From Desulfobacteraceae bacterium (GTDB lineage: Bacteria > Desulfobacterota > Desulfobacteria > Desulfobacterales > Desulfobacteraceae), in assembly GCA_024226935.1 (NCBI GenBank), contig JAAELK010000528.1, forward strand, positions 1 through 46,277: a stretch of 46,277 nt of DNA, read 5' to 3'. Both the position numbers and the translations under genes were made by a program. Every line of letters begins with the position of its first letter. Positions within the stretch are counted from its first letter, which is position 1. The notes beneath the pieces are model-generated. The model was given only the letters and a program-made list of their open reading frames with translations, did not search any database and was not told the DNA's origin. Shown in pieces: positions 24,026-32,657 of the stretch.

Positions 24026-26758
24026 ATGACAGCAATAAATCCCAAATCCAAATTTACAGTCGGCCAACGGTGGATCAGCGAAACAGAACCTGAACTTGGA
24101 ATCGGCACCCTGGTTTTCCATGACAAAAGAATCATCAAGGTTCATTTCCCCCTAGGCGACTGTCATCGACAATATTCCAGGACAGCGGCCCCGGTCAAGC
24201 GGGTGGTGTTCAAAATTGGTGACAAGGTTCAACCCCGTGAATCCAAAGAATTTTGTGTCGAAAAAATCCAGGAAATCGATGGTTTGCTGTTTTATTGCCA
24301 GAAAGAAAGCTGTCTTTGCGAAACGGATCTTTGTGATACCATGGGATTTTCCCTGCCCCAGGACAGGCTTTTATCAGGTCTTGCCGGTGCAAACCATACC
24401 TTTGATCTGAGACTGTCCATATTAACCCAACGGGCAGCCCATGAAAAATCTTTAGTCCGAGGGTTTCTTGGAGGGCAAATTGATTTAATTGCCCACCAAT
24501 TTTACATTGCCAAAGAAATAACCTCAAGGGCATTGCCCCGGGTGCTTTTATCCGATGAAACAGGGCTGGGCAAAACCATTGAAGCCTGTTTGATTCTCCA
24601 TCAACTTTTAATAAGCCATCGCATCCAACGGATACTAATCATTGTTCCAGAATCACTTGTTCACCAATGGTTTGTGGAGCTCTACCGAAAATTCAACCAG
24701 ACATTTCGAATCTTTAACCAAGAGCTTTGCCAGCAAATAGAACTAAATGATCCCGGAGCCAACCCCTTTTCCGATGCCCAGCAGGGTATTTGCAGCGTGG
24801 ACTTTATCCAGACCAGTGAAAAACGCAAACAACAGATCCTCTCGGCCGGATGGGATATGGTGGTCATGGATGAGGCCCATCATATTTTAGATCAACACCA
24901 TTTTTATGATTTTATGAAGGCTCTGGGGAAAAGAACCAAGGGCCTGATGCTGCTGACGGCCACTCCGGAACAGATGGGAATTAACACCCATTTTTCCCAA
25001 CTCCAACTTCTGGACCCCCACCGGTATTTTGATTTAAAAACATACCAGGCCCAAAGCCTGATCTATGGAAAAACAGCTAAACAGGTTGCGGCCCTTATCA
25101 AAGCAAAAAAAGATCCCGGCCCCCTGTTGGATACCTATGGCCCCGGTCGGGTTATTTTCAGGAACAAACGCTCGGTCATCAAAGGATTTCCCAAAAGAAC
25201 GGCCCGGCTCATTGCACTCAAAGGCAACTGCGAACAGATTCAATTGATCAACCAGGAATATGAAAATCCAAATTATCTTCCCAGGCATGGATTAACAAAA
25301 GATCCCAGGATTGCCTGCCTGGCAGCCCTGGCCAAAAAAATCAAACCTGAAAAAATCCTGGTTATCTGTAGTTCCAAAGCCAAAGTAGAAGCCATTAACA
25401 AGGCATTAAAAGACCATATCGATATTAATACGGCAAAATTTGATGAGACCATGACCCTGCTTTCCCGGGACAAGAATGCCGCCTGGTTTTCCAGGGAAGA
25501 CGGAGCAAGATTGTTGATCTGTTCAGAAATCGGCAGTGAAGGTAGAAATTTTCAATTTGTTCACCATCTTTTTTTATTTGATCTACCCGAAAACCCGGAA
25601 CTTTTAGAACAACGCATCGGGCGGGTGGATCGCATCGGCCAGAAACATGAAATCCAGATTCATGTTCCCTTTATATCAAATTCAATTGGAGAAATCCTGG
25701 CCCTTTGGTATATGAAGGGACTGAATCTGTTTGAAAAAAATATCAATGGAGCCCACACAATCTTCAGCCAATTTAAAGATCGGCTGGACCACCTGATCTT
25801 AGAGACCAAAGCCCTGGGGAAAATTCCTTTACAGGCCCGGGAACAATTACTGGAAAAGGCTGCCCACTACACGGCCAAAACCCAGGAAGAACTCAATCTT
25901 GGCAAAAATATTCTACTGGAACTAAATTCATTCAAGCCGACCCCTGCAAGACAATTGATCAAAAACATCCGGGAAGTGGATCAGAACCCCGCCCTGGAAC
26001 AACTGCTTGAAAGTCTACTGGCCCATTACGGCATCGACATGGACAAAAACTTTGATACAAAAGGGGAAAAAATTATCCGTCTTTGTATGGACCGGCCGGT
26101 GGACGAAGAGTTTCCCGCCCTGCCCCGCCACACAAAGGTGATCACCTTTGACCGCCCCACGGCAATTGCAAGAGAGGATCTGGGTTTTTTCAACTGGGAC
26201 CACCCCTTTGTGAACCAGGCCTTTGATTTTTTCATTACCAAGGGAGAAGGAATCTGTTCCACCGCCTGCATCAGGGAAAAAGCCTCACCCGGGCTTTTTC
26301 TTGAATCCATATTTATTTTGGAGTGTGTGGCCCCCGCCCCCTTAAACATGGAGCGTTTTCTATCAACCGAACCCATCCGGATACTGATCAGTCATCTGGG
26401 CGAAAACCATAGTGGCAAAGACCCTTTTCCAGGCTTTCATACCCGCCTTGAAACAGATGATTCAGACTGGTTCCTGGAGTTTGAACAAATCAAGATCCAA
26501 TTAATTCCCCAACTGCTTTCCCAGAGCAAAACCCTAGCCCAAAAAAAAGCCGATCTTATCATGGCAGCCGCAAGGGAACAAATTTTTCAGACTGTTGGCA
26601 AAGAAACAAAAAGGTTAATCGCATTACAAAAAATAAACCCGAATATTCAAAAAAATGAAATAAAAATTTCCCAGGAAAATTTAAAAGAATTATTCGATCA
26701 CTTGTCCCGGGCAAAGCTGCGCCTGGATGCGGTGCGGCTGATCCGAATCAAAAACTAA
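24026..26758 (+). CDS. rapA: RapA, RNA polymerase-associated Swi2/Snf2 ATPase
   Basis: This 910-aa protein follows E. coli RapA (968 aa) along its whole length. The N-terminal Tudor-like region begins FTVGQRWISETEPELGIGT and includes KIGDKVQ. The Snf2 core has ETGLGKTIEA (Walker A), IIVPESLVHQW, MDEAHHIL (DEAH), LLTATPEQMG, ICSEIGSEGRNFQF and EQRIGRVDRIGQ (motif VI). The RapA-specific C-terminus has TFDRPTAIAREDLGFFNWDHPFV and ends AKLRLDAVRLI. RapA recycles stalled RNA polymerase during transcription. It is best known from Gammaproteobacteria, so its presence here is notable. It is a single gene with its own promoter. Confidence 0.97.
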   Translation: MTAINPKSKFTVGQRWISETEPELGIGTLVFHDKRIIKVHFPLGDCHRQYSRTAAPVKRVVFKIGDKVQPRESKEFCVEKIQEIDGLLFYCQKESCLCETDLCDTMGFSLPQDRLLSGLAGANHTFDLRLSILTQRAAHEKSLVRGFLGGQIDLIAHQFYIAKEITSRALPRVLLSDETGLGKTIEACLILHQLLISHRIQRILIIVPESLVHQWFVELYRKFNQTFRIFNQELCQQIELNDPGANPFSDAQQGICSVDFIQTSEKRKQQILSAGWDMVVMDEAHHILDQHHFYDFMKALGKRTKGLMLLTATPEQMGINTHFSQLQLLDPHRYFDLKTYQAQSLIYGKTAKQVAALIKAKKDPGPLLDTYGPGRVIFRNKRSVIKGFPKRTARLIALKGNCEQIQLINQEYENPNYLPRHGLTKDPRIACLAALAKKIKPEKILVICSSKAKVEAINKALKDHIDINTAKFDETMTLLSRDKNAAWFSREDGARLLICSEIGSEGRNFQFVHHLFLFDLPENPELLEQRIGRVDRIGQKHEIQIHVPFISNSIGEILALWYMKGLNLFEKNINGAHTIFSQFKDRLDHLILETKALGKIPLQAREQLLEKAAHYTAKTQEELNLGKNILLELNSFKPTPARQLIKNIREVDQNPALEQLLESLLAHYGIDMDKNFDTKGEKIIRLCMDRPVDEEFPALPRHTKVITFDRPTAIAREDLGFFNWDHPFVNQAFDFFITKGEGICSTACIREKASPGLFLESIFILECVAPAPLNMERFLSTEPIRILISHLGENHSGKDPFPGFHTRLETDDSDWFLEFEQIKIQLIPQLLSQSKTLAQKKADLIMAAAREQIFQTVGKETKRLIALQKINPNIQKNEIKISQENLKELFDHLSRAKLRLDAVRLIRIKN

Positions 26759-27128
26759 ATTCCCATCCTTAATATCCACGAGCCTTAAACCTGGTTCACC
26801 AACCGAAACGAAAAACATATTATGTTGTAATAAGTTTTCTCTTGACACAAGATATTTTTTTAACTAATAATATCAGGTTATTTAAACAATTAACCAAAAA
26901 AAATGGGAAGAAACTGAAAAAAGCGAGAAGAAACTGAAAAAAATAGAAAAACTATAAATTTCGCGCACACACTCCGACAATTGAAACAGATGATAAATTA
27001 TTGATACCGACGGAACCATCCTTGGAAAGTACTGTATTAAAACTGTAATAGTTTAATACGCGGGAAAATTTCTTTAAATAAAAAGTGTAAAAATTACATT
27101 CAAAAAACATTAAGGATCTTTAAACATA
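26759..27128 (+). other. Long leader/spacer with promoter and palindrome
   Basis: This 370-base region has no gene that I can support. It holds a candidate promoter (TTGACA at 26842-26847, 17 bases, TAATAA at 26865-26870), two copies of GAAGAAACTGAAAAAA 20 bases apart (26907-26922 and 26927-26942), and an operator-like palindrome at 27034-27059. If that promoter is used the permease mRNA has a leader of about 250 bases, long enough for post-transcriptional control. Confidence 0.4.
27034..27059. promoter_or_regulatory. Operator-like palindrome upstream of permease
   Basis: GTATTAAA (27034-27041) and TTTAATAC (27052-27059) form a perfect 8-bp inverted repeat with a 10-base centre that itself contains ACTGTAATAG. 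It lies 70 bases before the permease ATG. It does not match the TyrR or TrpR consensus well enough to name a regulator. Confidence 0.35.
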
Positions 27129-28310
27129 ATGAAAAGTTTAGCATTAACCTTTGGGGTCAGCTTGCTGGTTGTAGCAAATTTGATCGGTGCAGGAATTCTT
27201 GGAATTCCAATACTCGCAGGAATTGCCGGTTTTTGGCCATCACTAATATTGATGGTATTATCATGTATCGCCATGATGTACTCAGCAATCTTTCTTGCAC
27301 GAAGGGCATGCGAAGAAAAAGATCCCGTATTCAACTATCCAAGTCTTTATGCCTGCCAATTGGGAAATCTTGGCAAACATGTCGCAACCATCACAAATGC
27401 GCTTGTTCTATACGGCCTGATGACCGCCTATATTGCAGGCGGATCAATTATTCTGGCACAACTATTTGGGATGCAACACGCCAGTACCTGGTTAATGATT
27501 CTCTTCTTTGCCTTTATGACCATCCTGACTCTCACGGGTATAAAATTTTTTGAAAAATGCAACTATATTTTGATGATAGTGCTCTGGGGCGCTTTTATTG
27601 TTATGTGTTTTATTGGAGTGGGTCACTCACAGGCTTCCAACCTTCAACACATGGACCTTGCTTTTCTTCTGCTTGCTCTTCCCATGATAATTACCGGATT
27701 TCACTTTCATAACCTCATACCAACCCTTGCCACCCATGTTAAATACGATAAAAAAACACTTTATACCGCCATTGTCATAGGAATGATACTTGGGTTGATA
27801 ATCAACACCATCTGGCTTTATGTAGCTACTTCCGTGATTCCATTGACCGGTGAATTCAGCCTCGTAAAATGCTTTTCCGGCGGCATACCTGCCAGTATAC
27901 CAATGAACCAGATAATACATTCAACAACATTTATAAGCGCAACAATGATATTCAGCATGCTGGCTATTTTGACAAGCTATGTTGGGAACGGGTTGGGATT
28001 GCTCGGGTTCTGTGAAGATCTTTCAAGAAATTACCTTAAGATAGAACGTAAGTGGTTCATAATAGCGCTGACATTCATTCCCCCCCTCGTGATAGCATTT
28101 ACCTTTCAGGATATATTTTTGAAGGCCATCGGGATTGTAGGCGGAATTGGAATCGTTACCCTCTTTGGAATACTACCGGCAATAATCGATTTTAAAACAT
28201 CCAACAAAAAATTTATTCCGGTTACCTTCTGTCTTGTATTTACCGTTATATTGGTAATTCAAATTGTCCTTGATCTGCACATAATACGCTTTCTTCCCCC
28301 AACGATATAA
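27129..28310 (+). CDS. Aromatic-amino-acid-type permease (HAAAP family)
   Basis: This 393-aa inner-membrane protein has about 11 helices. It matches the hydroxy/aromatic amino acid permease family (TyrP/Mtr/TnaB): the first helix carries VANLIGAGILGIPILAG, followed by FNYPSLYACQLG, LYGLMTAYIAGGS, and a mid-protein segment LPMIITGFHFHNLIPTLATH typical of the family. It is a proton symporter for tryptophan, tyrosine or a related amino acid; the exact substrate is not readable. It stands alone with a long AT-rich leader. Confidence 0.88.
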   Translation: MKSLALTFGVSLLVVANLIGAGILGIPILAGIAGFWPSLILMVLSCIAMMYSAIFLARRACEEKDPVFNYPSLYACQLGNLGKHVATITNALVLYGLMTAYIAGGSIILAQLFGMQHASTWLMILFFAFMTILTLTGIKFFEKCNYILMIVLWGAFIVMCFIGVGHSQASNLQHMDLAFLLLALPMIITGFHFHNLIPTLATHVKYDKKTLYTAIVIGMILGLIINTIWLYVATSVIPLTGEFSLVKCFSGGIPASIPMNQIIHSTTFISATMIFSMLAILTSYVGNGLGLLGFCEDLSRNYLKIERKWFIIALTFIPPLVIAFTFQDIFLKAIGIVGGIGIVTLFGILPAIIDFKTSNKKFIPVTFCLVFTVILVIQIVLDLHIIRFLPPTI

Positions 28311-28357
28311 GCCGATAAAAAAAATGTGATTACCCCAGGGTTCATATCACAAAAACC

Positions 28358-28406
28358 AATTTCTTGTTGAGCGAACGGTTAAAAACCTTAGGCTCAACAA
28401 GAAATT
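28358..28406. terminator. Long inverted repeat after the permease gene
   Basis: AATTTCTTGTTGAGC (28358-28372) and GCTCAACAAGAAATT (28392-28406) are perfect complements around a 19-base loop that can pair further inside (GGTT with AACC). There is no long T-run on the plus strand. It sits 48 bases after the permease stop and just before repeat copy A. It probably acts as a terminator or 3'-end stabiliser. Confidence 0.55.
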
Positions 28407-28427
28407 TGCATTTTCAATACATTACAT

Positions 28428-28520
28428 TTATATGAAAGAACCAATCACCTTATCGAATTCTTTCATGTTTTGTTATGGGCAAGCCAATAAACCCCTTGGC
28501 GGCCCATGGTCGTTATTGGG
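28428..28520 (+). repeat. Structured interspersed repeat, copy A
   Basis: One of three copies of a roughly 95-nt element (others at 29815-29908 and 35524-35619). It has a 5' hairpin (ATGAAAGAA at 28432-28440 with TTCTTTCAT at 28458-28466), a GTTTTGTT link, and a 3' compound hairpin. That hairpin has outer arms CCAATAA (28484-28490) and TTATTGG (28513-28519) and an inner stem CGGCC-CAT-GGTCG (28500-28512). Its right end runs into the stop codon of the minus-strand ABC ATPase gene. Confidence 0.8.
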
Positions 28521-29802
28521 GATTTTCCAGACTTAATTTACCATCACTGTCGTCATATGCAAAAATCTCGGCGTAGCGCCCCCACTCGGTTACTACCCGC
28601 AAGACTCTTTCCGAATCTTCCTGGCTTAAATAATCTTCCAACACAGCAAGAAAATATTTTTTTGATACACGTTGGTGCAAACGTTTGGACAGAACCATAC
28701 GAATGTGACGTGCCAAAGGAATATATCCCAACAGATGTTTAGCGAAAATTTGTTTTCGTTCCTGAAGATCAGCTTCGGCAAACTTTTTACCTGCCATGGT
28801 TAATTGAATGCCACCGTGCTTTTGCTCGGTAAATCGCATAATTCCCAACACTTCAGTTAATGGAAACAGATCATCAATATCATAATGCAGATCTTCAGAA
28901 AGTTCAGAAAGTTCTATTTGTTTGTTACCGGCTTCTTCTAACAATGTTTCCATAAAACCAACCAGTTCGGAAACTTTTGCATCGGGTAGACGATAACCTA
29001 AATCAAGAGGTTGCAATGTTTTTGAAAGTATATCTTCAACACCGGTCATAATACGATAAATTTGATCGACAAGCTGACGAAACTCCGGGGCCTCCCCATC
29101 GCGCGGTCGGGGTAAATTAACACTTAAATTGCTTAAAACCCGTCCCGGATTATTATCAAAAATAACAATCCTATCCGCCATTAGAACTGCTTCTTCAATA
29201 TTATGGGTTACCAATAATATACAATTGGTAGGCCGATTTTCCTGTTGCCAGACATCGAGTAAGTCGTTACGCAAATTTTCTGCGGTTAAAACATCCAGTG
29301 CTGAAAATGGTTCATCCATCAGCAAAACATCAGGATTTACCACCAGGGCACGAGCTAATCCAACACGTTGCTGCATCCCACCTGATAACTCCCGGGGAAA
29401 CGCAGATTCAAATCCATCCAACCCTATGGTGTCAATCGCCTTTAAGGCACGTTTTCTCAGTTCCTTTCTGGGCACACCCAAAGCCTCAAGCCCCAACTCC
29501 ACATTTTGCATGACATCCAGCCAGGGCATCAGTGCAAAACTCTGAAAAACCATGGCGATTCCCTGCACAGGAGATGTAACCGCTTGATCTCGATATGAAA
29601 CTTTACCGCCATCTGCTGCCGTCAAACCGGCAATAATCCGCAGCAAGGTTGATTTACCTGAACCGGAACGACCCAATAAAGCGATGATTTCGCCTTTCTT
29701 TAACGTTAAATTGACATCATCAAGCACTAATAGCGATTGATCCGCCCCTTGCTTAAAGGTTTTTTTTACCTTGGAAACTTTGATTAATATTTGTTTTTCC
29801 AC
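28513..29802 (-). CDS. ABC transporter ATPase with C-terminal AAA-associated domain
   Basis: This 429-aa protein has a standard nitrate/sulfonate/taurine-type ABC ATPase in residues about 1-270: Walker A LLGRSGSGKSTLL, Q-loop VFQSFALMPW, signature LSGGMQQRVGLARAL, Walker B LLMDEPFSALD and the switch His in VTHNIEEA. The extra domain (about 285-429) resembles the 'AAA-associated' C-terminal domain found on some of these ATPases, with LSEDLHYDIDDLFPLTEVL and a helical end. Its partner is the double permease just upstream in the transcript. The last codons lie inside repeat copy A. The substrate is unknown and no binding protein is adjacent. Confidence 0.93.
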   Translation of the reverse strand: MEKQILIKVSKVKKTFKQGADQSLLVLDDVNLTLKKGEIIALLGRSGSGKSTLLRIIAGLTAADGGKVSYRDQAVTSPVQGIAMVFQSFALMPWLDVMQNVELGLEALGVPRKELRKRALKAIDTIGLDGFESAFPRELSGGMQQRVGLARALVVNPDVLLMDEPFSALDVLTAENLRNDLLDVWQQENRPTNCILLVTHNIEEAVLMADRIVIFDNNPGRVLSNLSVNLPRPRDGEAPEFRQLVDQIYRIMTGVEDILSKTLQPLDLGYRLPDAKVSELVGFMETLLEEAGNKQIELSELSEDLHYDIDDLFPLTEVLGIMRFTEQKHGGIQLTMAGKKFAEADLQERKQIFAKHLLGYIPLARHIRMVLSKRLHQRVSKKYFLAVLEDYLSQEDSERVLRVVTEWGRYAEIFAYDDSDGKLSLENPQ

Positions 29803-29814
29803 TATTACTTCTCT

Positions 29815-29908
29815 TTATATGAAACTCCCGATATCAAAAGAGAGTTTCAATCTTTGTTGTAGGCGGAACCAAGGGTAAAATCCTCGGGTCCGCCCATGGC
29901 GGTTATTA
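29815..29908 (+). repeat. Structured interspersed repeat, copy B
   Basis: The most diverged copy of the element. The 5' stem has changed on both sides (TGAAACTC with GAGTTTCA) and the inner 3' stem reads CCGCC-CAT-GGCGG, so base changes are compensatory. It fills the gap between the ABC ATPase and permease genes, and its right end reaches the permease stop codon. Confidence 0.75.
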
Positions 29909-31654
29909 ATTTATGGAATACCGTTTTTGTGCCATATTGTATAATGGTTGCCACAATAAACGATTAAAAACTAAAACATAAAGACACATTACCACAATAC
30001 CCAGTGCAATACGTGGAAAATCCCCTCTAGTTGTACATTCAGCTATATATGCACCTAACCCATGGGATACCAATATAGTATCTCCCCAACCAACGACTTC
30101 AGCTACGATACTGGCATTCCATGCACCGCCGGCAGCAGTTATAGCCCCGGTTATATAAAATGGGAAAATAGCGGGCAAAACAAAACGCCGCCACCACAGC
30201 CATTTGCTGATACCAAAGTTTTGAGTTACATAATGCAGTTCCTTGGGGATCGAACTTGTGCCTGCAATTACATTAAATAAAATATACCATTGGGCTCCCA
30301 ACAACATGAGCGGCGTAACCCAAATTTCAATATTCAAACGAAAAGTGATTATGAAAAACACAACCACGGGAAAAATAAGATTAGCAGGGAATGCCGCTAA
30401 AATTTGAATAACAGGCTGGGCATAACCCAGCACCTTGGAATTCATGCCGATCCAAACCCCTATGGGTACCCATACAAGTGATGCTATAACTATGAGACAT
30501 AGCACTCGCAAACTGGTATAAACACCCAATAACAGAACCCCACCCACCTCATTGAAAGGTACTTGTTGAAAAATAAAGCGAAATAATAAGATGATTGCAG
30601 CGGTACATATTACAAAAAGAATGCTGTACCAGGCTCCGGTTGCAACTACCTGTATATGTTTATTTACCGGACGCGAGACGTGTTTTTCAGCTTTATAAGG
30701 GTTACCAAATCTCAGGGTTAATAGAACATGAAAAAAGCTGTTAATATAATTTATTGCCAGGGTAAATGATCGAGTCCGGCTCAATAGATCAACCAACCAT
30801 GATCGATTGGTTTTTTCATCCAGAGTTAAATCATATTTAAATTTTTCCGCCCAATAAACAATAGGACGAAAACAAAGTTGATCATAGAGCAAAATCACGA
30901 TTAACATCGTTATAATACTATAAACGATAGCAACTTTATCGGCATGCAAGATAGCAACAGCGATATATGAACCAATACCCGGCAATAAAATGGTTTGATT
31001 ATTGACCGATATAGCTTCACAGGCAACAACAAAAAACCAGCTGGCGGACATTGACAACATCATATTCCAAGTCAAGCTTGGCATTGCAAAAGGTACTTCC
31101 ACCCGCCAAAAGCGTTGCCAGGAGGAAAGCTGTAGCATATTTGCCGCTTCCGAAATGTCCTTGGGCAAGGTTTTTAAGCTTTGATAAAAACCCAAAATCA
31201 TATTCCATACCTGTGCTGAAAAAATTGCGAAAATTGCAGCACATTCAGGACCTAAAAGACTGCCGGGAAACAAGGCAATAAAACCCGCCACGGTGATTGA
31301 CAAAAAGCCCAATACAGGTACTGACTGTAAAACATCAACCATGGGAATCAAAATACGTTCAGCATGTTTATTCTTGGCTGCCAGGGCACCAAATACAAAA
31401 GTAACTATTAAAGACAATAACATTGCAATCAACAGTCGCATGACACTACGCAGGGCGTACATTGGTAAATGAGATACCGACAAAGAAATAGGCAGGGGTT
31501 GACCTAAAAGATAAGGGGCTTCCATTTGTGATGCTCCCCATGCCAGCAAGGTCAAGACAAGCGCCAATAACAGCAAAGCAATAAAATCCCAAAAGTTAGG
31601 ACGCCAACCAATAAATCGGTTATTTCTCCATATTTGTTGATTGGATTTAATCAT
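29906..31654 (-). CDS. Fused double ABC permease
   Basis: This 582-aa membrane protein holds two permease domains of the nitrate/sulfonate type (BPD_transp_1) in one chain. Domain 1 covers about residues 20-275, with an EAA-like loop at SEAANMLQLSSWQRFWRVEVPFAMP. Domain 2 covers about 335-580, with the equivalent loop at FGISKWLWWRRFVLPAIFPFY and a late GGAWNASIVAEVVGWG. Each has five or six helices. Fusing both halves removes the need for a dimer. Partnered with the 429-aa ATPase, it would form an importer for a small anion or organic compound. No periplasmic binding protein is encoded nearby. Base composition and codon choice look somewhat unlike the kor genes next door. Confidence 0.92.
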   Translation of the reverse strand: MIKSNQQIWRNNRFIGWRPNFWDFIALLLLALVLTLLAWGASQMEAPYLLGQPLPISLSVSHLPMYALRSVMRLLIAMLLSLIVTFVFGALAAKNKHAERILIPMVDVLQSVPVLGFLSITVAGFIALFPGSLLGPECAAIFAIFSAQVWNMILGFYQSLKTLPKDISEAANMLQLSSWQRFWRVEVPFAMPSLTWNMMLSMSASWFFVVACEAISVNNQTILLPGIGSYIAVAILHADKVAIVYSIITMLIVILLYDQLCFRPIVYWAEKFKYDLTLDEKTNRSWLVDLLSRTRSFTLAINYINSFFHVLLTLRFGNPYKAEKHVSRPVNKHIQVVATGAWYSILFVICTAAIILLFRFIFQQVPFNEVGGVLLLGVYTSLRVLCLIVIASLVWVPIGVWIGMNSKVLGYAQPVIQILAAFPANLIFPVVVFFIITFRLNIEIWVTPLMLLGAQWYILFNVIAGTSSIPKELHYVTQNFGISKWLWWRRFVLPAIFPFYITGAITAAGGAWNASIVAEVVGWGDTILVSHGLGAYIAECTTRGDFPRIALGIVVMCLYVLVFNRLLWQPLYNMAQKRYSIN

Positions 31655-31814
31655 TATATTTATACACCTAACCTAAGTTTACAACCTTTGGATATTATCC
31701 TAAATTAACAAAAGCAAACATACTTGCGGCCATGTTTTACCTTCATTGGGGGGTAGCAGTCAAGTGAATAGGCAAATTTTACCACTAAAATTCAATCATA
31801 TCTCGGCACAAGCA

Positions 31815-32657
31815 TTATCGGTTTAAATGTCTCAGGGTGTCATGATAACTCAATCGGTTTTTATCCTGAAAAAAAATTCCCACTCCAAAAGGTTCATTTT
31901 CAGCAGCCCGCATGGCATTTTCCATATTATTTTCTTCTGGATCCAATCCCAGATTATAAACATTTTCCTTGAGATTTTTCCAGGTCCTGTTTGTTTTATC
32001 AAAGGTCACACAGGGGGTAAGAATCTGGATGAAAGAAAATCCATTATGTAAAGTGCCTTGTTTTATAATATCTTTCATACCCCCGGGATCTCCTGCAAAC
32101 CCTCTTGCCACAAAGGATGCCCCATAGGATAGTGCCAGGCGTATAGGATTCAGCGGCCCATCGGGGTTGCCCACCGGATGGGAATTGGTCTTCATCTCAT
32201 AGGGGGTGGTGGAAGAGGATTGTCCCTTGGTCAATCCATAAATGGAATTATCAAATAAGATAAAGGTAATATCTATATTTTTCCTGGCCACATGGGGCAG
32301 ATGCCCTCCTCCTATCCCCAGGGCATCTCCATCTCCTGCGACGGCAAAGACACTTAAATCTTCCCGGGCCAGCTTTAAGCCAGAAGCCACGGGTATGGAA
32401 CGACCATGAAGAGTATGAAATCCATAGGAATTAATAAATATAGGAGTCCGGCCGGAGCAGCCTATACCACTGACAGTACAGATATTTTCACTCTTAAGTT
32501 CAAGTTCCCGGCAGGATTTATAAAAGGCATCCATGATACCAAAATATCCACACCCCGGGCACCATGTAGGCAAATCACCAGATCTGTATCTCAAAAAATC
32601 CATGTCACGTACCTGGGTCAGTTTTTCATCCAAATAATCTGATTTAATCGTTTCCAT
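31815..32657 (-). CDS. korB: 2-oxoacid:ferredoxin oxidoreductase beta subunit
   Basis: This 280-aa protein is the thiamine-diphosphate-binding beta subunit. It has the N-terminal cluster-ligand motif PTWCPGCGYFG, SGIGCSGR, the TPP/Mg motif GDGDALGIGGGHLPH...DNSIYGLTKGQSSSTTP, and a late Cys in LTPCVTFDK. Its ATG overlaps the korA stop by one base (TAATG). The complex oxidatively decarboxylates a 2-oxoacid to an acyl-CoA and passes electrons to ferredoxin, or works in reverse. Fusion and gene order favour the 2-oxoglutarate or branched-chain type, but the substrate cannot be fixed from sequence. Confidence 0.93.
   Translation of the reverse strand: METIKSDYLDEKLTQVRDMDFLRYRSGDLPTWCPGCGYFGIMDAFYKSCRELELKSENICTVSGIGCSGRTPIFINSYGFHTLHGRSIPVASGLKLAREDLSVFAVAGDGDALGIGGGHLPHVARKNIDITFILFDNSIYGLTKGQSSSTTPYEMKTNSHPVGNPDGPLNPIRLALSYGASFVARGFAGDPGGMKDIIKQGTLHNGFSFIQILTPCVTFDKTNRTWKNLKENVYNLGLDPEENNMENAMRAAENEPFGVGIFFQDKNRLSYHDTLRHLNR

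Noticed and set aside
27034-27059. Palindrome as a TrpR or TyrR operator
   Set aside because: The half-sites do not fit either consensus and no such regulator is in view.
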